Source: Acidimicrobiales bacterium AG-414-N20 (GTDB taxonomy: Bacteria > Actinomycetota > Acidimicrobiia > Acidimicrobiales > MedAcidi-G1). From it: 64,000 bases of DNA. Within the stretch, counting starts at the first letter, position 1. Each line of letters begins with the position of its first letter. The stretch is from positions 111,129 to 175,128 of the forward strand of contig QCLO01000002.1 in NCBI GenBank assembly GCA_003214465.1, written 5' to 3'. Position numbers and translations under genes: made by a program. The notes beneath the pieces were generated by a model. It was not told the origin of the DNA. It worked only from the letters and a program-made list of their open reading frames with translations, and searched no databases. Of this stretch, positions 18,472 through 27,519 are shown one piece after another.

Positions 18472-19886
18472 AAGTTTTTCTCCTCAGTGGTTTCAGAAAA
18501 CCGCCTTGTTTCACCAACTCTCAAGGAAACCTTAGATAAAACGCCAGCAGAAAAGACAATTAAAGCTGCAAGCCACAAACTTATTCTCACACCCGGAACA
18601 GCAATCTCTAAACCGGCTATCTCAATATTACGGTCCCATAGAAGACTTGAAAGTCTATCTAGACCATCTTCTACTAAAGGACCGATCACTAGCGCTAACA
18701 AGACACAGGCTCTTACAAGCAAATAGAAAGTCGCAAAAATACGACCTCTCATGTGGTCTTCAACATTTTCATGTAAGAGGGTGAATCCAACTACATAGAT
18801 GACGCCTAAACAGATTCCTCCAACAAACAACATCACCATCGCAAAATGAATTTGGCCAGTGGAAACTGTTGCAAATAAAGAAATTCCTGCTCCAAAAAGA
18901 ACTCGCGTGAATGTTTTTGCCTTATCAATAGTATTTCTAAAAAAGAAAACTAAAAGAACTCCCGCACCTACTCCAAAACCGAGAGAAGTCAACAGAACCC
19001 CAAATCCAGATTTTCCGGCTCCCAGTAATTCATCCGTATAGATCACTCCTAAAGGAATAACCATTCCCGCACCTAACATCGCGGTCGCTAATCCTGCGTT
19101 AACAGTTCGGACAACAGGGTTAATAAAAGCAAATTGCCAACCTTGTTTTAGGTCGTTGATAGGATCAGCCAAATATTTTTTAATTCCGCGACTATCTGAT
19201 TTTTTAATATGTGGATTCTCAGGAAGAGCAAGTGTAGAAATAATTAATGCAGTAATCAGAAAAGAAACTGCATTGGCATAAAAGGCCAAACCCATATCGT
19301 CTAGTCGTATGTTGTCTGCCCAACTGGAATCAAATAAAGCGGTTGAAAGACGACCAAATAATGCCATTAAACCTGCGCCTAGGGGAAAGGTTCCGTATGC
19401 CGCGACAAGCGACAAAGAATTAGCGCTTGTCAAAAACTTTTCAGACACCAGATTAGGAACTGATGCTTCTTTCGCTGGGGACCACAGCATAGTTAAAGCC
19501 TCGAGTATTAAAGAAGCGATAAAGAGTCCTATTAAATTGTTAATAAACGGCAAAACAATCATCACCATCGCTCTACCAATGTCACAAAAAACCATGACGC
19601 GTTTTCGATTCCAACGATCAACAAACACACCCGCTAGAGGTCCAAAGAAAAAACCTGGTGCAATTCGCGCACCTAAAACAAGACTTAATGCTGCGCCTTC
19701 ATTTCCGGAACCAACTCTTATAGCCAAGATACTTATTGCTAATAGACCAAGCCAATCACCAGTTGCAGATATAACTTGAGCTATCCAAAGTCTAAAAAAG
19801 CTAGGAGAGTCAAAAGCTTTTTCTGTGACATTAGTGATGTGTAAATGTAACCGTCTATTCTTATTATCTTGTTTTCCAAGATTCAT
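18468..19886 (-). CDS. MFS transporter
   Basis: The product is a major facilitator superfamily protein with about 12 predicted helices over 472 residues. The MFS loop signature is GVFVDRWNRKRVMVFCD after helix 2, preceded by SLVLGARIAPGFFFGPLAG. The N-terminal FFRLWIAQVISATGDWLGLLA is typical of the efflux-type MFS group related to enterobactin exporters (EntS). The substrate is unknown. Its position between topA and tmk is common in Acidimicrobiia-like genomes as far as I recall. A start a few codons into the frame (MNLGKQ) is taken as annotated; an internal start nearer the first helix is possible. Confidence 0.87.
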   Translation of the reverse strand: MNLGKQDNKNRRLHLHITNVTEKAFDSPSFFRLWIAQVISATGDWLGLLAISILAIRVGSGNEGAALSLVLGARIAPGFFFGPLAGVFVDRWNRKRVMVFCDIGRAMVMIVLPFINNLIGLFIASLILEALTMLWSPAKEASVPNLVSEKFLTSANSLSLVAAYGTFPLGAGLMALFGRLSTALFDSSWADNIRLDDMGLAFYANAVSFLITALIISTLALPENPHIKKSDSRGIKKYLADPINDLKQGWQFAFINPVVRTVNAGLATAMLGAGMVIPLGVIYTDELLGAGKSGFGVLLTSLGFGVGAGVLLVFFFRNTIDKAKTFTRVLFGAGISLFATVSTGQIHFAMVMLFVGGICLGVIYVVGFTLLHENVEDHMRGRIFATFYLLVRACVLLALVIGPLVEDGLDRLSSLLWDRNIEIAGLEIAVPGVRISLWLAALIVFSAGVLSKVSLRVGETRRFSETTEEKNL

Positions 19887-19931
19887 GACAGCCCCTATTT
19901 ATTTAAAAATTAATCTCTTACTCATAAGACA

Positions 19932-22900
19932 TCAAACTTTTGCTCTTCTCTCGGCTAAAAGCTCAACTGCTCTCTCGTCGGTAATTTCTTCAACCGAATC
20001 TCCCAATTGAAGACTCGCGTTGGTTTTACCATCAGTTACGTAAGGCCCCCATTGACCTTCTTTTAAAAGTATTGGCTTTTCTGACACAGGATCTAAACCC
20101 AATTCTTTCAAAGGAGGCTTAGTCGCTCTGCGGCCAAACTTTTTAGGTTGAGCGAGTAATTCTAAACACTGTTCTAGAGAGATTGTTAAAAGTTCCTCTT
20201 CGGTAGCAATATTTCTAGTTTCTGTACCTTTCTTCAAATACGGTCCATAGGGGCCATTATGTACCGTTATTTCTTCACTATTATCTGGATCTACTCCAAC
20301 TGTTCTTGGGAGGCTTAAAAGTTGAAGAGCGTCTTCAAAAGTAATTCTCTCTAAAGTCATGGTGTCGAAAAGAGAAGAGGTTTTAGGTTTAGGTTGTTGT
20401 TTCAGCTCCTCAAAACGTTCGACCTCTGTGATTACTTGTTCTGTATTTTCAAATTCTTTTAAAACTTCAGATAATTCTTCCAAAACTTTCATTTGAGAAT
20501 CAGAATTTTTACTACTTAATATCTCTTTTTTATAAGCCGAACTTTCAAAAATTTGATTCAAAAGGTCTGCGGGTGTGGGATAATCGAAAGATGAAAGTGA
20601 ACTACAGAAATCAGTAAATCCTTTAATGCCTTTTAAGGCAGCTCCTTTTATTTCTAACTTCTCAACTTGCTCTAAAGCCTCAAAAAGACTGATTCCATTA
20701 CTTTCTGCAAATGTTTTAGCTTTATCTATAGAACTTTTACCTATTCCTCGTTTTGGAGAATTAAGCACTCGTAAAACCGCATCATCATTTTCTAAGGAAA
20801 TAGATAACTTTAAATACGCAACCGCTACCTTCGTGATTTTCAAATGATGAGGGAGTCGAAACAACTTTCCCTCACGTGAAGAAGCTTTCGGCCATTGTGG
20901 GAACCTTCCCAATGAAACATAAGCTCCGAACCTTCCCTGCTTGGCTACAACAGGTAGTCCTGTTTCTGGATCTATTCCCAATTCTCTGTCCGGTGGTGCA
21001 TTTATATATTCAAGTGCTTTGTCAACCGTTAATTGATCAAGGGGCAAATCTTCTGGAACGCCAGCGGTATCTTCTCGACACTCGACATAAGGCGACCTTG
21101 CATATCTTGCAAAAACAGCCTCACCGTCCGCTGTTTTTCCTAACGGCACACCACAGACAGCCCTTGGGTCAATTTCATCTTCTCGTTCAACTACTTTTGT
21201 ATGTAGACCTATGTCTCCATCAATACCATCAAAATAGAAAGCTTGAAGATAAGCATTTTTTTCCCACATGCCATTAGAAATATCATCCAGTGCTACTTCC
21301 ATTTCTGCTGTGAATTTGTAATCAACTAATTTCGGAAAATGCGCTTCTAATAACTGTGTTACTGCAAATCCTTTTACAGTAGGGATTAAAGCTGTCCCTT
21401 TTTTCCAGGCATATTCTCGTTGAATAATTCTTCCAAGAATGGCTGCGTAGGTACTTGGTCTTCCAATACCTTCTTCTTCTAGTCGTTTAACTAATGAAGC
21501 TTCTGTATATCTGGCCGGTGGTTTTGTGGCGTGTCCTTCCGGAGTGGAATCCACCACACTAACCGTTTGGCCAATCTTAACTTCAGGCAAAACTTGATCT
21601 TCGCCAGAAGAACCATCATCATCGGTTTCGTTATCATCTACATCTTCTATATAAACCTGACGAAAACCTTGATGGTTTATAACCGTTCCCGATAAAGAAA
21701 AGGTTAAAGATTTTTCTTGATTACTTTTTTCCTCGATTATCGAGCCTTCAAGTTTCACACTTACTGTCTCACCTGTTGCATCCGTCATCTGTGAAGCAAT
21801 TGTCCTCTTCCAAATCATTTCGTAAATCAAATATTCATCTTTGGATAATTCTTTAGAAAGATCATCAGGGGATTTAAAGTTTTCACCTGCGGGACGAATA
21901 GCTTCATGAGCTTCTTGGGCATTACGCGTTTTGTTCTTATATAAACGAGCTTCATCAGGTAAATAAACAGATCCGTAAGAAGTTTCTATAGTTTTACGAG
22001 CAGCCGAAAGTGCTGAGTCTGAAAGAGTCGTGCTGTCTGTTCTCATATAAGTAATGTGACCATTTTGATAAAGACTCTGAGCTATTCCCATTGCCCGGTT
22101 TGCAGAGAAACGAAGTTTTCTTCCAGCTTCTTGTTGAAAAGTAGATGTCGTGAATGGCGATGCAGGACGTCTTCGATAAGGTTTCGGTTCAACTGATGTG
22201 ACTTTTAAGGAATTTTGCTTTAACGATGATGACAAGCTATTTGCTGAATCCTCATCAAGAACACTCACTGAATCAGAGTCCCATTTCCCTTTTTCATTGA
22301 AGTCTTTTCCAGTTGCTACGCGAAGATCATCAATTTCTATCAAACGGGCTGAAAAAGTTTCATTGGTGTCTGTAATTGCATCGACTTTTAATCCCCAATA
22401 ATCAGCTGTTTGAAACTTCATTCGTTCGCGCTCACGCTCAATAACAAGTCTTGTAGCGGGACTTTGGACTCTTCCTGCTGATGCACCTCCTCCGACTTTT
22501 GTTCTCGTGATATTGGAAAGTTCAAATCCGTAAATACGATCTAGGATCCTGCGCGCTTCTTGGGCTTCAACAAGATCTTTCCCCAAGTCACGTGTATTAT
22601 TTAAAGCTTCAGTAATCGCTTCTTTCGTAATTTCGTTAAAAACCATTCTCTTAACTGGCACTGAAGGTTTTAAAACTTCAAGTAGATGCCATGCAATGGC
22701 TTCACCCTCACGATCTTCATCAGTTGCGAGAAAAAGCTCATCAACTTTTTTTAAAGCTTTTTTTAACTGTGACACCTGTTTTTTACTATTCGGACTTATC
22801 TCATATAGAGGTTCAAAATTGTTGTATACGTCAATCCCCAGTTTTCCGAAACGTTCTTTTTTATCTTCTGGTACATCTTTTGGGCTAATTAAGTCCCTTA

Positions 22901-23021
22901 TATGTCCCACGGAAGAATCGACGATGTAACCATCACCCAAATACTTTTCAATAGTTTTTGCTTTTGCTGGAGATTCAACAATTACTAATGCTGTCACGTC
23001 TTCTACTTTGTTCACACCCAA
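19932..23021 (-). CDS. topA: DNA topoisomerase I with a UvrD 2B-like insertion in the C-terminal region
   Basis: The enzyme relaxes negatively supercoiled DNA. The Toprim domain begins LVIVESPAKAKTIEKYLG with the acidic DEDREGEAIAWHL. The catalytic Tyr is residue 325 in TYMRTDST. The C-terminal repeats (GRFGAYVSLG, GPYGPYLKKGTETR, GQWGPYVTDGKTNASL) lack zinc fingers, as in Actinobacteria. Between the first repeat and PKPKTSSLFDTM, residues about 715-880 hold extra sequence not expected in TopA: AYLKLSISLENDDAVLRVLN, PKRGIGKSSIDK, GISLFEALEQV and a helical tail. This follows the 2B subdomain of UvrD/PcrA helicases, including the GIG motif (759-761) that contacts duplex DNA. No helicase motor domain is present. 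The reading frame is unbroken. Confidence 0.96.
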   Translation of the reverse strand: MGVNKVEDVTALVIVESPAKAKTIEKYLGDGYIVDSSVGHIRDLISPKDVPEDKKERFGKLGIDVYNNFEPLYEISPNSKKQVSQLKKALKKVDELFLATDEDREGEAIAWHLLEVLKPSVPVKRMVFNEITKEAITEALNNTRDLGKDLVEAQEARRILDRIYGFELSNITRTKVGGGASAGRVQSPATRLVIERERERMKFQTADYWGLKVDAITDTNETFSARLIEIDDLRVATGKDFNEKGKWDSDSVSVLDEDSANSLSSSLKQNSLKVTSVEPKPYRRRPASPFTTSTFQQEAGRKLRFSANRAMGIAQSLYQNGHITYMRTDSTTLSDSALSAARKTIETSYGSVYLPDEARLYKNKTRNAQEAHEAIRPAGENFKSPDDLSKELSKDEYLIYEMIWKRTIASQMTDATGETVSVKLEGSIIEEKSNQEKSLTFSLSGTVINHQGFRQVYIEDVDDNETDDDGSSGEDQVLPEVKIGQTVSVVDSTPEGHATKPPARYTEASLVKRLEEEGIGRPSTYAAILGRIIQREYAWKKGTALIPTVKGFAVTQLLEAHFPKLVDYKFTAEMEVALDDISNGMWEKNAYLQAFYFDGIDGDIGLHTKVVEREDEIDPRAVCGVPLGKTADGEAVFARYARSPYVECREDTAGVPEDLPLDQLTVDKALEYINAPPDRELGIDPETGLPVVAKQGRFGAYVSLGRFPQWPKASSREGKLFRLPHHLKITKVAVAYLKLSISLENDDAVLRVLNSPKRGIGKSSIDKAKTFAESNGISLFEALEQVEKLEIKGAALKGIKGFTDFCSSLSSFDYPTPADLLNQIFESSAYKKEILSSKNSDSQMKVLEELSEVLKEFENTEQVITEVERFEELKQQPKPKTSSLFDTMTLERITFEDALQLLSLPRTVGVDPDNSEEITVHNGPYGPYLKKGTETRNIATEEELLTISLEQCLELLAQPKKFGRRATKPPLKELGLDPVSEKPILLKEGQWGPYVTDGKTNASLQLGDSVEEITDERAVELLAERRAKV

Positions 23022-23045
23022 ACACTGGTTGTCAAGTACTCCCAG

Positions 23046-24431
23046 TTAATTAAATTGAGCAACTTCTTTATTTTCCTCAAGAAAACTAGCCTCTTGTTCA
23101 TCTACTTTGACACTTCGTAAAAAGAATAATCCTATGATTGCAGCTAATGCAGATGCTAGAAGAATCCCTACTTTAGATTCATCTTGCAAAATAGCATTGT
23201 CATAAGCAAGAGCTGTCATAAACATAGAAACAGTAAATCCAATTCCTGAAATCGCAGAAATACCCAATACGTGACGGAAATTTGAGCCGTTAGGCAATTT
23301 AGAGACTCGCAAACGAACTGCAATAAAAGTAAACAATGAAACTCCAACTATTTTTCCAACAACTAACCCAACCACAACTCCTCTCGTAACACCGGAAGAG
23401 GCTGCGTCTGACAGGGAGTTTGAACTTATTTCAACACCAGCATTTGCCAAAGCGAAAATAGGAACGATTATAAAACCTGTAAGTGGGTGAAGTAAATTTT
23501 CAAACCTTTCTGTAGTAGGCACCGATGCGTTGAGATGAAAAGTAGCTTTTCTCAGACCAGAAAAGTCGGTCCGAGCTTGCATAGCTGGCTCAACTGCTTC
23601 AGAAACTGTATTTTTGTCACTGATGAGAGCTGTAGCTGGAGTTAATAGCCCCATAATTACACCAGCAATCGTGGCGTGAACTCCGGATTGAAAAAGTGAG
23701 TACCAAAGTAAGATCCCCAAGGCAATATATATAGGGGTGTACCTGACATTTAATTTCTTTAAAACGATTACTCCCAAAACTGTTAAGACCGATACATAAA
23801 GCCACTCAGAAGCAAGATCTTCAGTGTAAAAAAAAGCAATTACTAAAATTCCGCCAATGTCATCGACTATTGCCAGAGTTAATAAAAAAACTTTCATTAC
23901 GCTCGGAACCCTCGGTCCTAAAAGTGAAACCACTCCGATAGCGAAAGCAATATCTGTTGCCATAGGTATACCCCATCCATCTGATGCTTCGCCCGATGGA
24001 TTAAAAGCAAAAAATATAGCTGCCGGTACGACCATTCCTCCTACCGCAGCGATCAATGGCAATAAAGCGTCTCGTAATTTTTTTAAGTGTCCCGTAACCA
24101 TTTCACGTTTAATCTCAAGGCCAACAACAAAAAAGAAAAGAACCATTAATACATCATTTACAAACTGACCCAATGTAATCGGATGTCCATGATGATCTAA
24201 CGAAATTGAATCCCCCAAAGAAACCCTAATTTCGGTATTCCAAAGATCGTTATAACTACCTGACCACGGAGAATTAGCCCAGATAAGAGCAATTAAGGCA
24301 GCTATTACTAACAAGATTCCACTTGAAGCCTCTATCCCCAAAAAATTGCGGACAGGACGTCCTATGCTCTTGGCGAAGCGTCGATTACTACCAAGCCATG
24401 TATTTTCAGAAACTATTTTTCCACTAACCAT
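23046..24431 (-). CDS. nhaA: Na+/H+ antiporter NhaA
   Basis: NhaA exchanges sodium for protons across the inner membrane. The 461-residue protein has about 11-12 hydrophobic helices and the core motifs of the family: FFVVGLEIKREMVTG, GWGIPMATDIAFAIGVVSLLG with the conserved Asp, and LAIVDDIGGILVIAFFY with the paired Asp that bind ions. Compared with E. coli NhaA it has a longer N-terminus (about 30 residues) and an acidic C-terminal tail rich in Glu. A sodium antiporter fits a marine lifestyle. It stands alone between topA and the anti-sigma pair, with 105 bp upstream. Confidence 0.95.
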   Translation of the reverse strand: MVSGKIVSENTWLGSNRRFAKSIGRPVRNFLGIEASSGILLVIAALIALIWANSPWSGSYNDLWNTEIRVSLGDSISLDHHGHPITLGQFVNDVLMVLFFFVVGLEIKREMVTGHLKKLRDALLPLIAAVGGMVVPAAIFFAFNPSGEASDGWGIPMATDIAFAIGVVSLLGPRVPSVMKVFLLTLAIVDDIGGILVIAFFYTEDLASEWLYVSVLTVLGVIVLKKLNVRYTPIYIALGILLWYSLFQSGVHATIAGVIMGLLTPATALISDKNTVSEAVEPAMQARTDFSGLRKATFHLNASVPTTERFENLLHPLTGFIIVPIFALANAGVEISSNSLSDAASSGVTRGVVVGLVVGKIVGVSLFTFIAVRLRVSKLPNGSNFRHVLGISAISGIGFTVSMFMTALAYDNAILQDESKVGILLASALAAIIGLFFLRSVKVDEQEASFLEENKEVAQFN

Positions 24432-24536
24432 AATTTTCCTAAAAAATTAGAAATCGATGCCATTGTTTAAAACACAAACGATCTGACACTACAGACTATT
24501 TTACTCCAACCTTTACAATTAATAATTGTTACTGTT

Positions 24537-24956
24537 CTAACTATTAATAGTCATATGAACTACCGTGCCATCTGGCCCAGACTTTATCTCTAGCCCATCT
24601 GACATTTCGCGCATTATAGATAAACCTAAACCTCTTTCATGTTGTAAGCGTTCAGGGCTTTCTGTCGGTGGTAAATCTCGGATCAAGTCAACATCAAAAC
24701 CGGTTGCATTATCTCTAACTTCAACTTCAATCGCAGAATCAGTCAATTTGCACAAAACAGAAAGCCGTTCAGAGATTGAATTTTTTTCTTGGGCACGAAT
24801 CGCGTTTGTTAGAGCTTCTGATACGACAAGCCGCAAATCCGCAATACGAGCAGTGCTCAATTCAGAATTTGTTGCTGCCAATGAACCAACTACTGCTCGA
24901 ACTAATTGGACATAATCAACTCGCACTGGGATACTTAATTTGATTTCTCCAGTCAC
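24537..24956 (-). CDS. Anti-sigma-factor-type serine kinase (RsbW/SpoIIAB-like HATPase)
   Basis: The small HATPase_c protein carries an N-box in SEALTNAIRAQEKN, a G1 box in VRDNATGFD and a G2 box in GLGLSIMREMSDGL, in the order of RsbW/SpoIIAB kinases. These proteins bind a sigma factor or phosphorylate a STAS-domain antagonist. The STAS gene lies 13 bp upstream on the same strand, giving a standard partner-switching pair. No sigma factor is adjacent; the only one in the window (26471-27409) is of primary type and an unlikely target. The regulated factor is therefore unknown. Confidence 0.88.
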   Translation of the reverse strand: MTGEIKLSIPVRVDYVQLVRAVVGSLAATNSELSTARIADLRLVVSEALTNAIRAQEKNSISERLSVLCKLTDSAIEVEVRDNATGFDVDLIRDLPPTESPERLQHERGLGLSIMREMSDGLEIKSGPDGTVVHMTINS

Positions 24957-24969
24957 TTTAAATCACCAA

Positions 24970-25302
24970 CTAACCTGAAAAGGTTTCATAAGTAGCGTCG
25001 ATATTAAAAATCTTATCTAACTCGCAAAGTCTAAAAATTTTTTTCAATTCAACATCTACCCCTATTAAAAATAAATCCCCATGATTTGAGCGCACACGTC
25101 TAAGTCCTCCGATAATTGAACCAAGACCGGAAGAATCTATAAAGTGAACTGCTGAAAAATTAAGAACTATAAAAATATTTCCTTGAGACACTTCTTGTGC
25201 TATTGCCTGTCGAAGGATCGGAGCTCCTGCCATATCTAAGTCTCCAATAAGATCAAGAAACACATTCTCTTCTTTTGTAGAACGGTGGATTTCAAGATTC
25301 AT
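24970..25302 (-). CDS. STAS-domain anti-sigma factor antagonist
   Basis: The product is a SpoIIAA/RsbV-like protein of 110 residues with FLDLIGDLDMAGAPILRQAI and the phosphorylation site IDSSGLGSIIGGLR. In partner switching the unphosphorylated form captures the anti-sigma kinase, freeing the sigma factor; the kinase encoded just downstream would phosphorylate this Ser. The frame is open to 25332, but the ATG at 25302 is preceded by GGAGCC at good spacing, so it is chosen as start (MNLEIHRSTKEE). It is divergent from the HAD gene. Confidence 0.88.
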   Translation of the reverse strand: MNLEIHRSTKEENVFLDLIGDLDMAGAPILRQAIAQEVSQGNIFIVLNFSAVHFIDSSGLGSIIGGLRRVRSNHGDLFLIGVDVELKKIFRLCELDKIFNIDATYETFSG

Positions 25303-25403
25303 GTGGCTCCAATAAATACTTCCTTTTAACACGCTAGAGCCCTGTTACTTGTTTTCTTTACATCGCTCTTCATAATTCCTTATCTTGGATCTAAGATTAT
25401 TCT

Positions 25404-26183
25404 GTGGAAGCTGCTTTTTTTGACTTAGATAAAACAGTTATAGCTAAGACTTCAATAATTGCCTATGCACCTACTTTAAGAAAAAATGGTTATTTAAGTA
25501 TTCCTATGGCCGTTAGAACTGCATGGGGACACTTACTATTTAAGTTTTTTGGCGCTGACGAAAAAAGTCTCGATAAAGCACGAAAAACTGCACTTCGTTT
25601 AGCAACTGGCATGAATCAGAAGGCAATGAAAAGACTCGTACGTGACAATCTAACCGAAGTAATCGAACCGATTGTTTACGACGATGCAATCGATTTGATA
25701 GAGGATCATAAACTAAAAGGGCATCTAGTAGTACTAATTTCAGCAAGTCCAACAGAAATAGTTGAACCATTAGCAGAGCATTTGGGCATTGATGACTTCA
25801 TAGCTACCACACCTGTTGTGGACTCTGAAGGTCGTTATACAGGTGAGGTCGAATTTTATGCTGCTGGGTCGCATAAAGCAGAAGCAATAACAGATCTAGC
25901 TTCAAAAAAAAATATTTCTCTAAAAAATTCTTGGGCATATTCTGACTCTTCAACGGACATTCCAATGTTAGAGCTAGTAGGAAATCCGGTAGCTGTTAAT
26001 CCAGATAGAGAACTTCGAAAACAGGCAGAAGAAAAAAACTGGCCTGTATTAGAATTCGTTCGACCGATAGCTTTGGGGGATCGTGTCCCTCTAAACCGCA
26101 AATGGATTGCTGTGACAGTTCTAACTTTTCTTTTAGTCGCAGGAATCGTAAAAACTTTTAAGCGTTTCCGTTCGAATAACTAA
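25404..26183 (+). CDS. HAD-IB family phosphatase with a C-terminal membrane helix
   Basis: The frame starts at GTG. Motif I is FFDLDKTVI with the nucleophile Asp, motif II is LISASPTEI, the Lys motif is GSHKAEAI, and motif IV is YSDSSTDIPML. Together they define the HAD-IB (SerB/CicA-like) group, which usually dephosphorylates small molecules or phospholipid intermediates. After about residue 225 a single hydrophobic helix (WIAVTVLTFLLVAGIV) and a basic tail would tether it to the membrane. The substrate is unknown. It faces away from the STAS gene and is followed by the tRNA-Sec gene. Confidence 0.88.
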   Translation: MEAAFFDLDKTVIAKTSIIAYAPTLRKNGYLSIPMAVRTAWGHLLFKFFGADEKSLDKARKTALRLATGMNQKAMKRLVRDNLTEVIEPIVYDDAIDLIEDHKLKGHLVVLISASPTEIVEPLAEHLGIDDFIATTPVVDSEGRYTGEVEFYAAGSHKAEAITDLASKKNISLKNSWAYSDSSTDIPMLELVGNPVAVNPDRELRKQAEEKNWPVLEFVRPIALGDRVPLNRKWIAVTVLTFLLVAGIVKTFKRFRSNN

Positions 26184-26254
26184 ATAGAACGAACCTTACG
26201 AACTGCCACTGAAATAAGTGCTCCTAGTGCCAAAAGCATCAAAAACTTTTTCAT
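26180..26254 (-). CDS. Possible 24-residue membrane microprotein
   Basis: A short frame runs antisense to the intergenic region: an ATG at 26254 reads MKKFLMLLALGALISVAVRK and ends VRSI at a TAG overlapping the HAD stop codon. The composition, a basic start, one short hydrophobic helix and a basic end, is that of a small membrane peptide. It recalls the N-terminal half of the small actinobacterial DLW-39 family, but no DLW motif is present. No clear ribosome-binding site was seen. It could be chance. Confidence 0.3.
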   Translation of the reverse strand: MKKFLMLLALGALISVAVRKVRSI

Positions 26255-26366
26255 AAAAGAATGATACGTGCGTGTAAAGGGTAATTACATAAGCAAAGGA
26301 TTAAATTGTTTTTACTATTTTTATTGAATGCATGCATTTAAGTTCTGACACAATACGGTTTTCTAT

Positions 26367-26462
26367 GGAGGTGTCCGAGTACCTGGTGGGCTCCCCCGCC
26401 TTCAAAGCGGGCGGGACAGGCGATCCCTGTCCGGCGGGTTCGATTCCCGTCCACCTCCGCCA
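26367..26462 (+). tRNA. selC: tRNA-Sec (anticodon UCA), CCA encoded
   Basis: The 96-base gene begins GGAGGTG and ends CACCTCC-G-CCA. The anticodon stem CCCGC/GCGGG encloses the loop CTTCAAA, giving anticodon TCA, which reads UGA. A long variable arm with a 7-bp stem (GGACAGG/CCTGTCC) follows. The T-arm GGTTCGATTCC-type loop sits on a 5-6 bp stem, so acceptor plus T stems total about 13 bp, a hallmark of selenocysteine tRNA. The loop CTTCAAA matches that of E. coli selC. It implies that SelA, SelB, SelD and selenoproteins exist elsewhere in the genome. Confidence 0.93.
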
Positions 26463-26470
26463 GATTATTT

Positions 26471-27409
26471 TTATACTGCTAAAAGGTCCCTGGCGCCTGT
26501 ATCACTACTTGGATGACGCAATTTCGACATAGCACGAGCCTCGATCTGGCGAATTCTTTCTCTAGTAAGATCAAAATGTTCCCCTACCTCTTCGAGAGTG
26601 CGAGGTTCTCCGCGGTCAAGACCAAAACGCAACTTCAAAATTTCTCTTTCTCTTTCATCTAAAGGCGCAAGTAACCGAGAAATTTCCTCAGGCAACAATG
26701 CAGTAGCGGCAGTTTCAAAAGGAGACTCTGCTGAACGATCTTCCACTACGTCTCCTAGTTCAGCATCTCCATCTTCACGCAATGGTTCGCTAAGAGAGAG
26801 CGGTTCAGCAGCAAATCTAAGAGCTTCAGTTACTTTATCTTCAGGCATTTCAACCTCAACTGAGAGTTCAGCCAAAGTTGCTTGCCGTCCAAACTTTATT
26901 TCGAGGCGAGATCGAGCCTTTTGTAGTCGAGCAAGGGTGTCGCCAGCATGTACAGGTAAACGAATTGTTCTTCCAGTATTCGCTATTCCTCGAGTGATAG
27001 CCTGTCTTATCCACCAAGTTGCATAAGTTGAAAATTTAAATCCTTTACGCCAGTCGAACTTCTCCACAGCATGCATCAAACCAAGATTACCTTCCTGTAT
27101 CAAATCTAAAAGGGGCAATCCAGAAGCTTGATATTTTTTTGCGATAGAAACTACAAGTCGTAAATTAGATTGGACAAAAGTTCGCTCTGCTTTTGAACCA
27201 CGACGAATAGTAACTTTCAATTTTCGAATCTCTGCTGGTGTTAGCTTTGCATAATTAGCTTCTTTTTCTTCTTCAGCCTTAACACCTTCTTCAATTTTTT
27301 TGGCAAGCTCTACTTCGCCTTCTTTAGTTAATAAAGGATATTGACCTATATCGGTCAAATAAAGTCGAACTAAATCTTCCTCATCTCTGTCGACTCTTTC
27401 TTTGGCCAC
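26471..27409 (-). CDS. RNA polymerase sigma factor, sigma-70 family group 1/2
   Basis: The protein has sigma region 1.2 ([20 protein letters not shown]), region 2 with [32 protein letters not shown] and [13 protein letters not shown], region 3, and a region 4 helix-turn-helix ([20 protein letters not shown]). At 312 residues it lacks the long region 1.1 of E. coli RpoD. This size suits either the actinobacterial housekeeping factor or a close paralogue (SigA/SigB/HrdB-like), so no symbol is given. The GTG start is preceded by GGAGG at seven bases. The gene converges on tRNA-Sec, with 8 bp between them. Confidence 0.93.
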   Translation of the reverse strand: MAKERVDRDEEDLVRLYLTDIGQYPLLTKEGEVELAKKIEEGVKAEEEKEANYAKLTPAEIRKLKVTIRRGSKAERTFVQSNLRLVVSIAKKYQASGLPLLDLIQEGNLGLMHAVEKFDWRKGFKFSTYATWWIRQAITRGIANTGRTIRLPVHAGDTLARLQKARSRLEIKFGRQATLAELSVEVEMPEDKVTEALRFAAEPLSLSEPLREDGDAELGDVVEDRSAESPFETAATALLPEEISRLLAPLDEREREILKLRFGLDRGEPRTLEEVGEHFDLTRERIRQIEARAMSKLRHPSSDTGARDLLAV

Positions 27410-27519
27410 GCCCAGTCCTCCGTGAATTCAACACATGCTTACCGCGCGTTACCTTATCGATGCTCTAGCAAACAACAAACAAAAATCGTGACGGTTGTCA
27501 CAATTTTTCAAAAAATCTT

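Noticed and set aside
20876..21277. 133-codon plus-strand frame within topA
   Set aside because: It is antisense to well-conserved topA sequence, has no protein motif and no ribosome-binding site; it is a shadow frame.
26329..26340. Palindrome AATGCATGCATT before tRNA-Sec as an operator
   Set aside because: A single 12-bp AT-rich palindrome with no second copy seen and no matching regulator nearby.
26598..27026. 142-codon Ser/Arg-rich plus-strand frame opposite the sigma factor
   Set aside because: Low-complexity composition that comes from reading sigma-factor codons backwards; no known motif.
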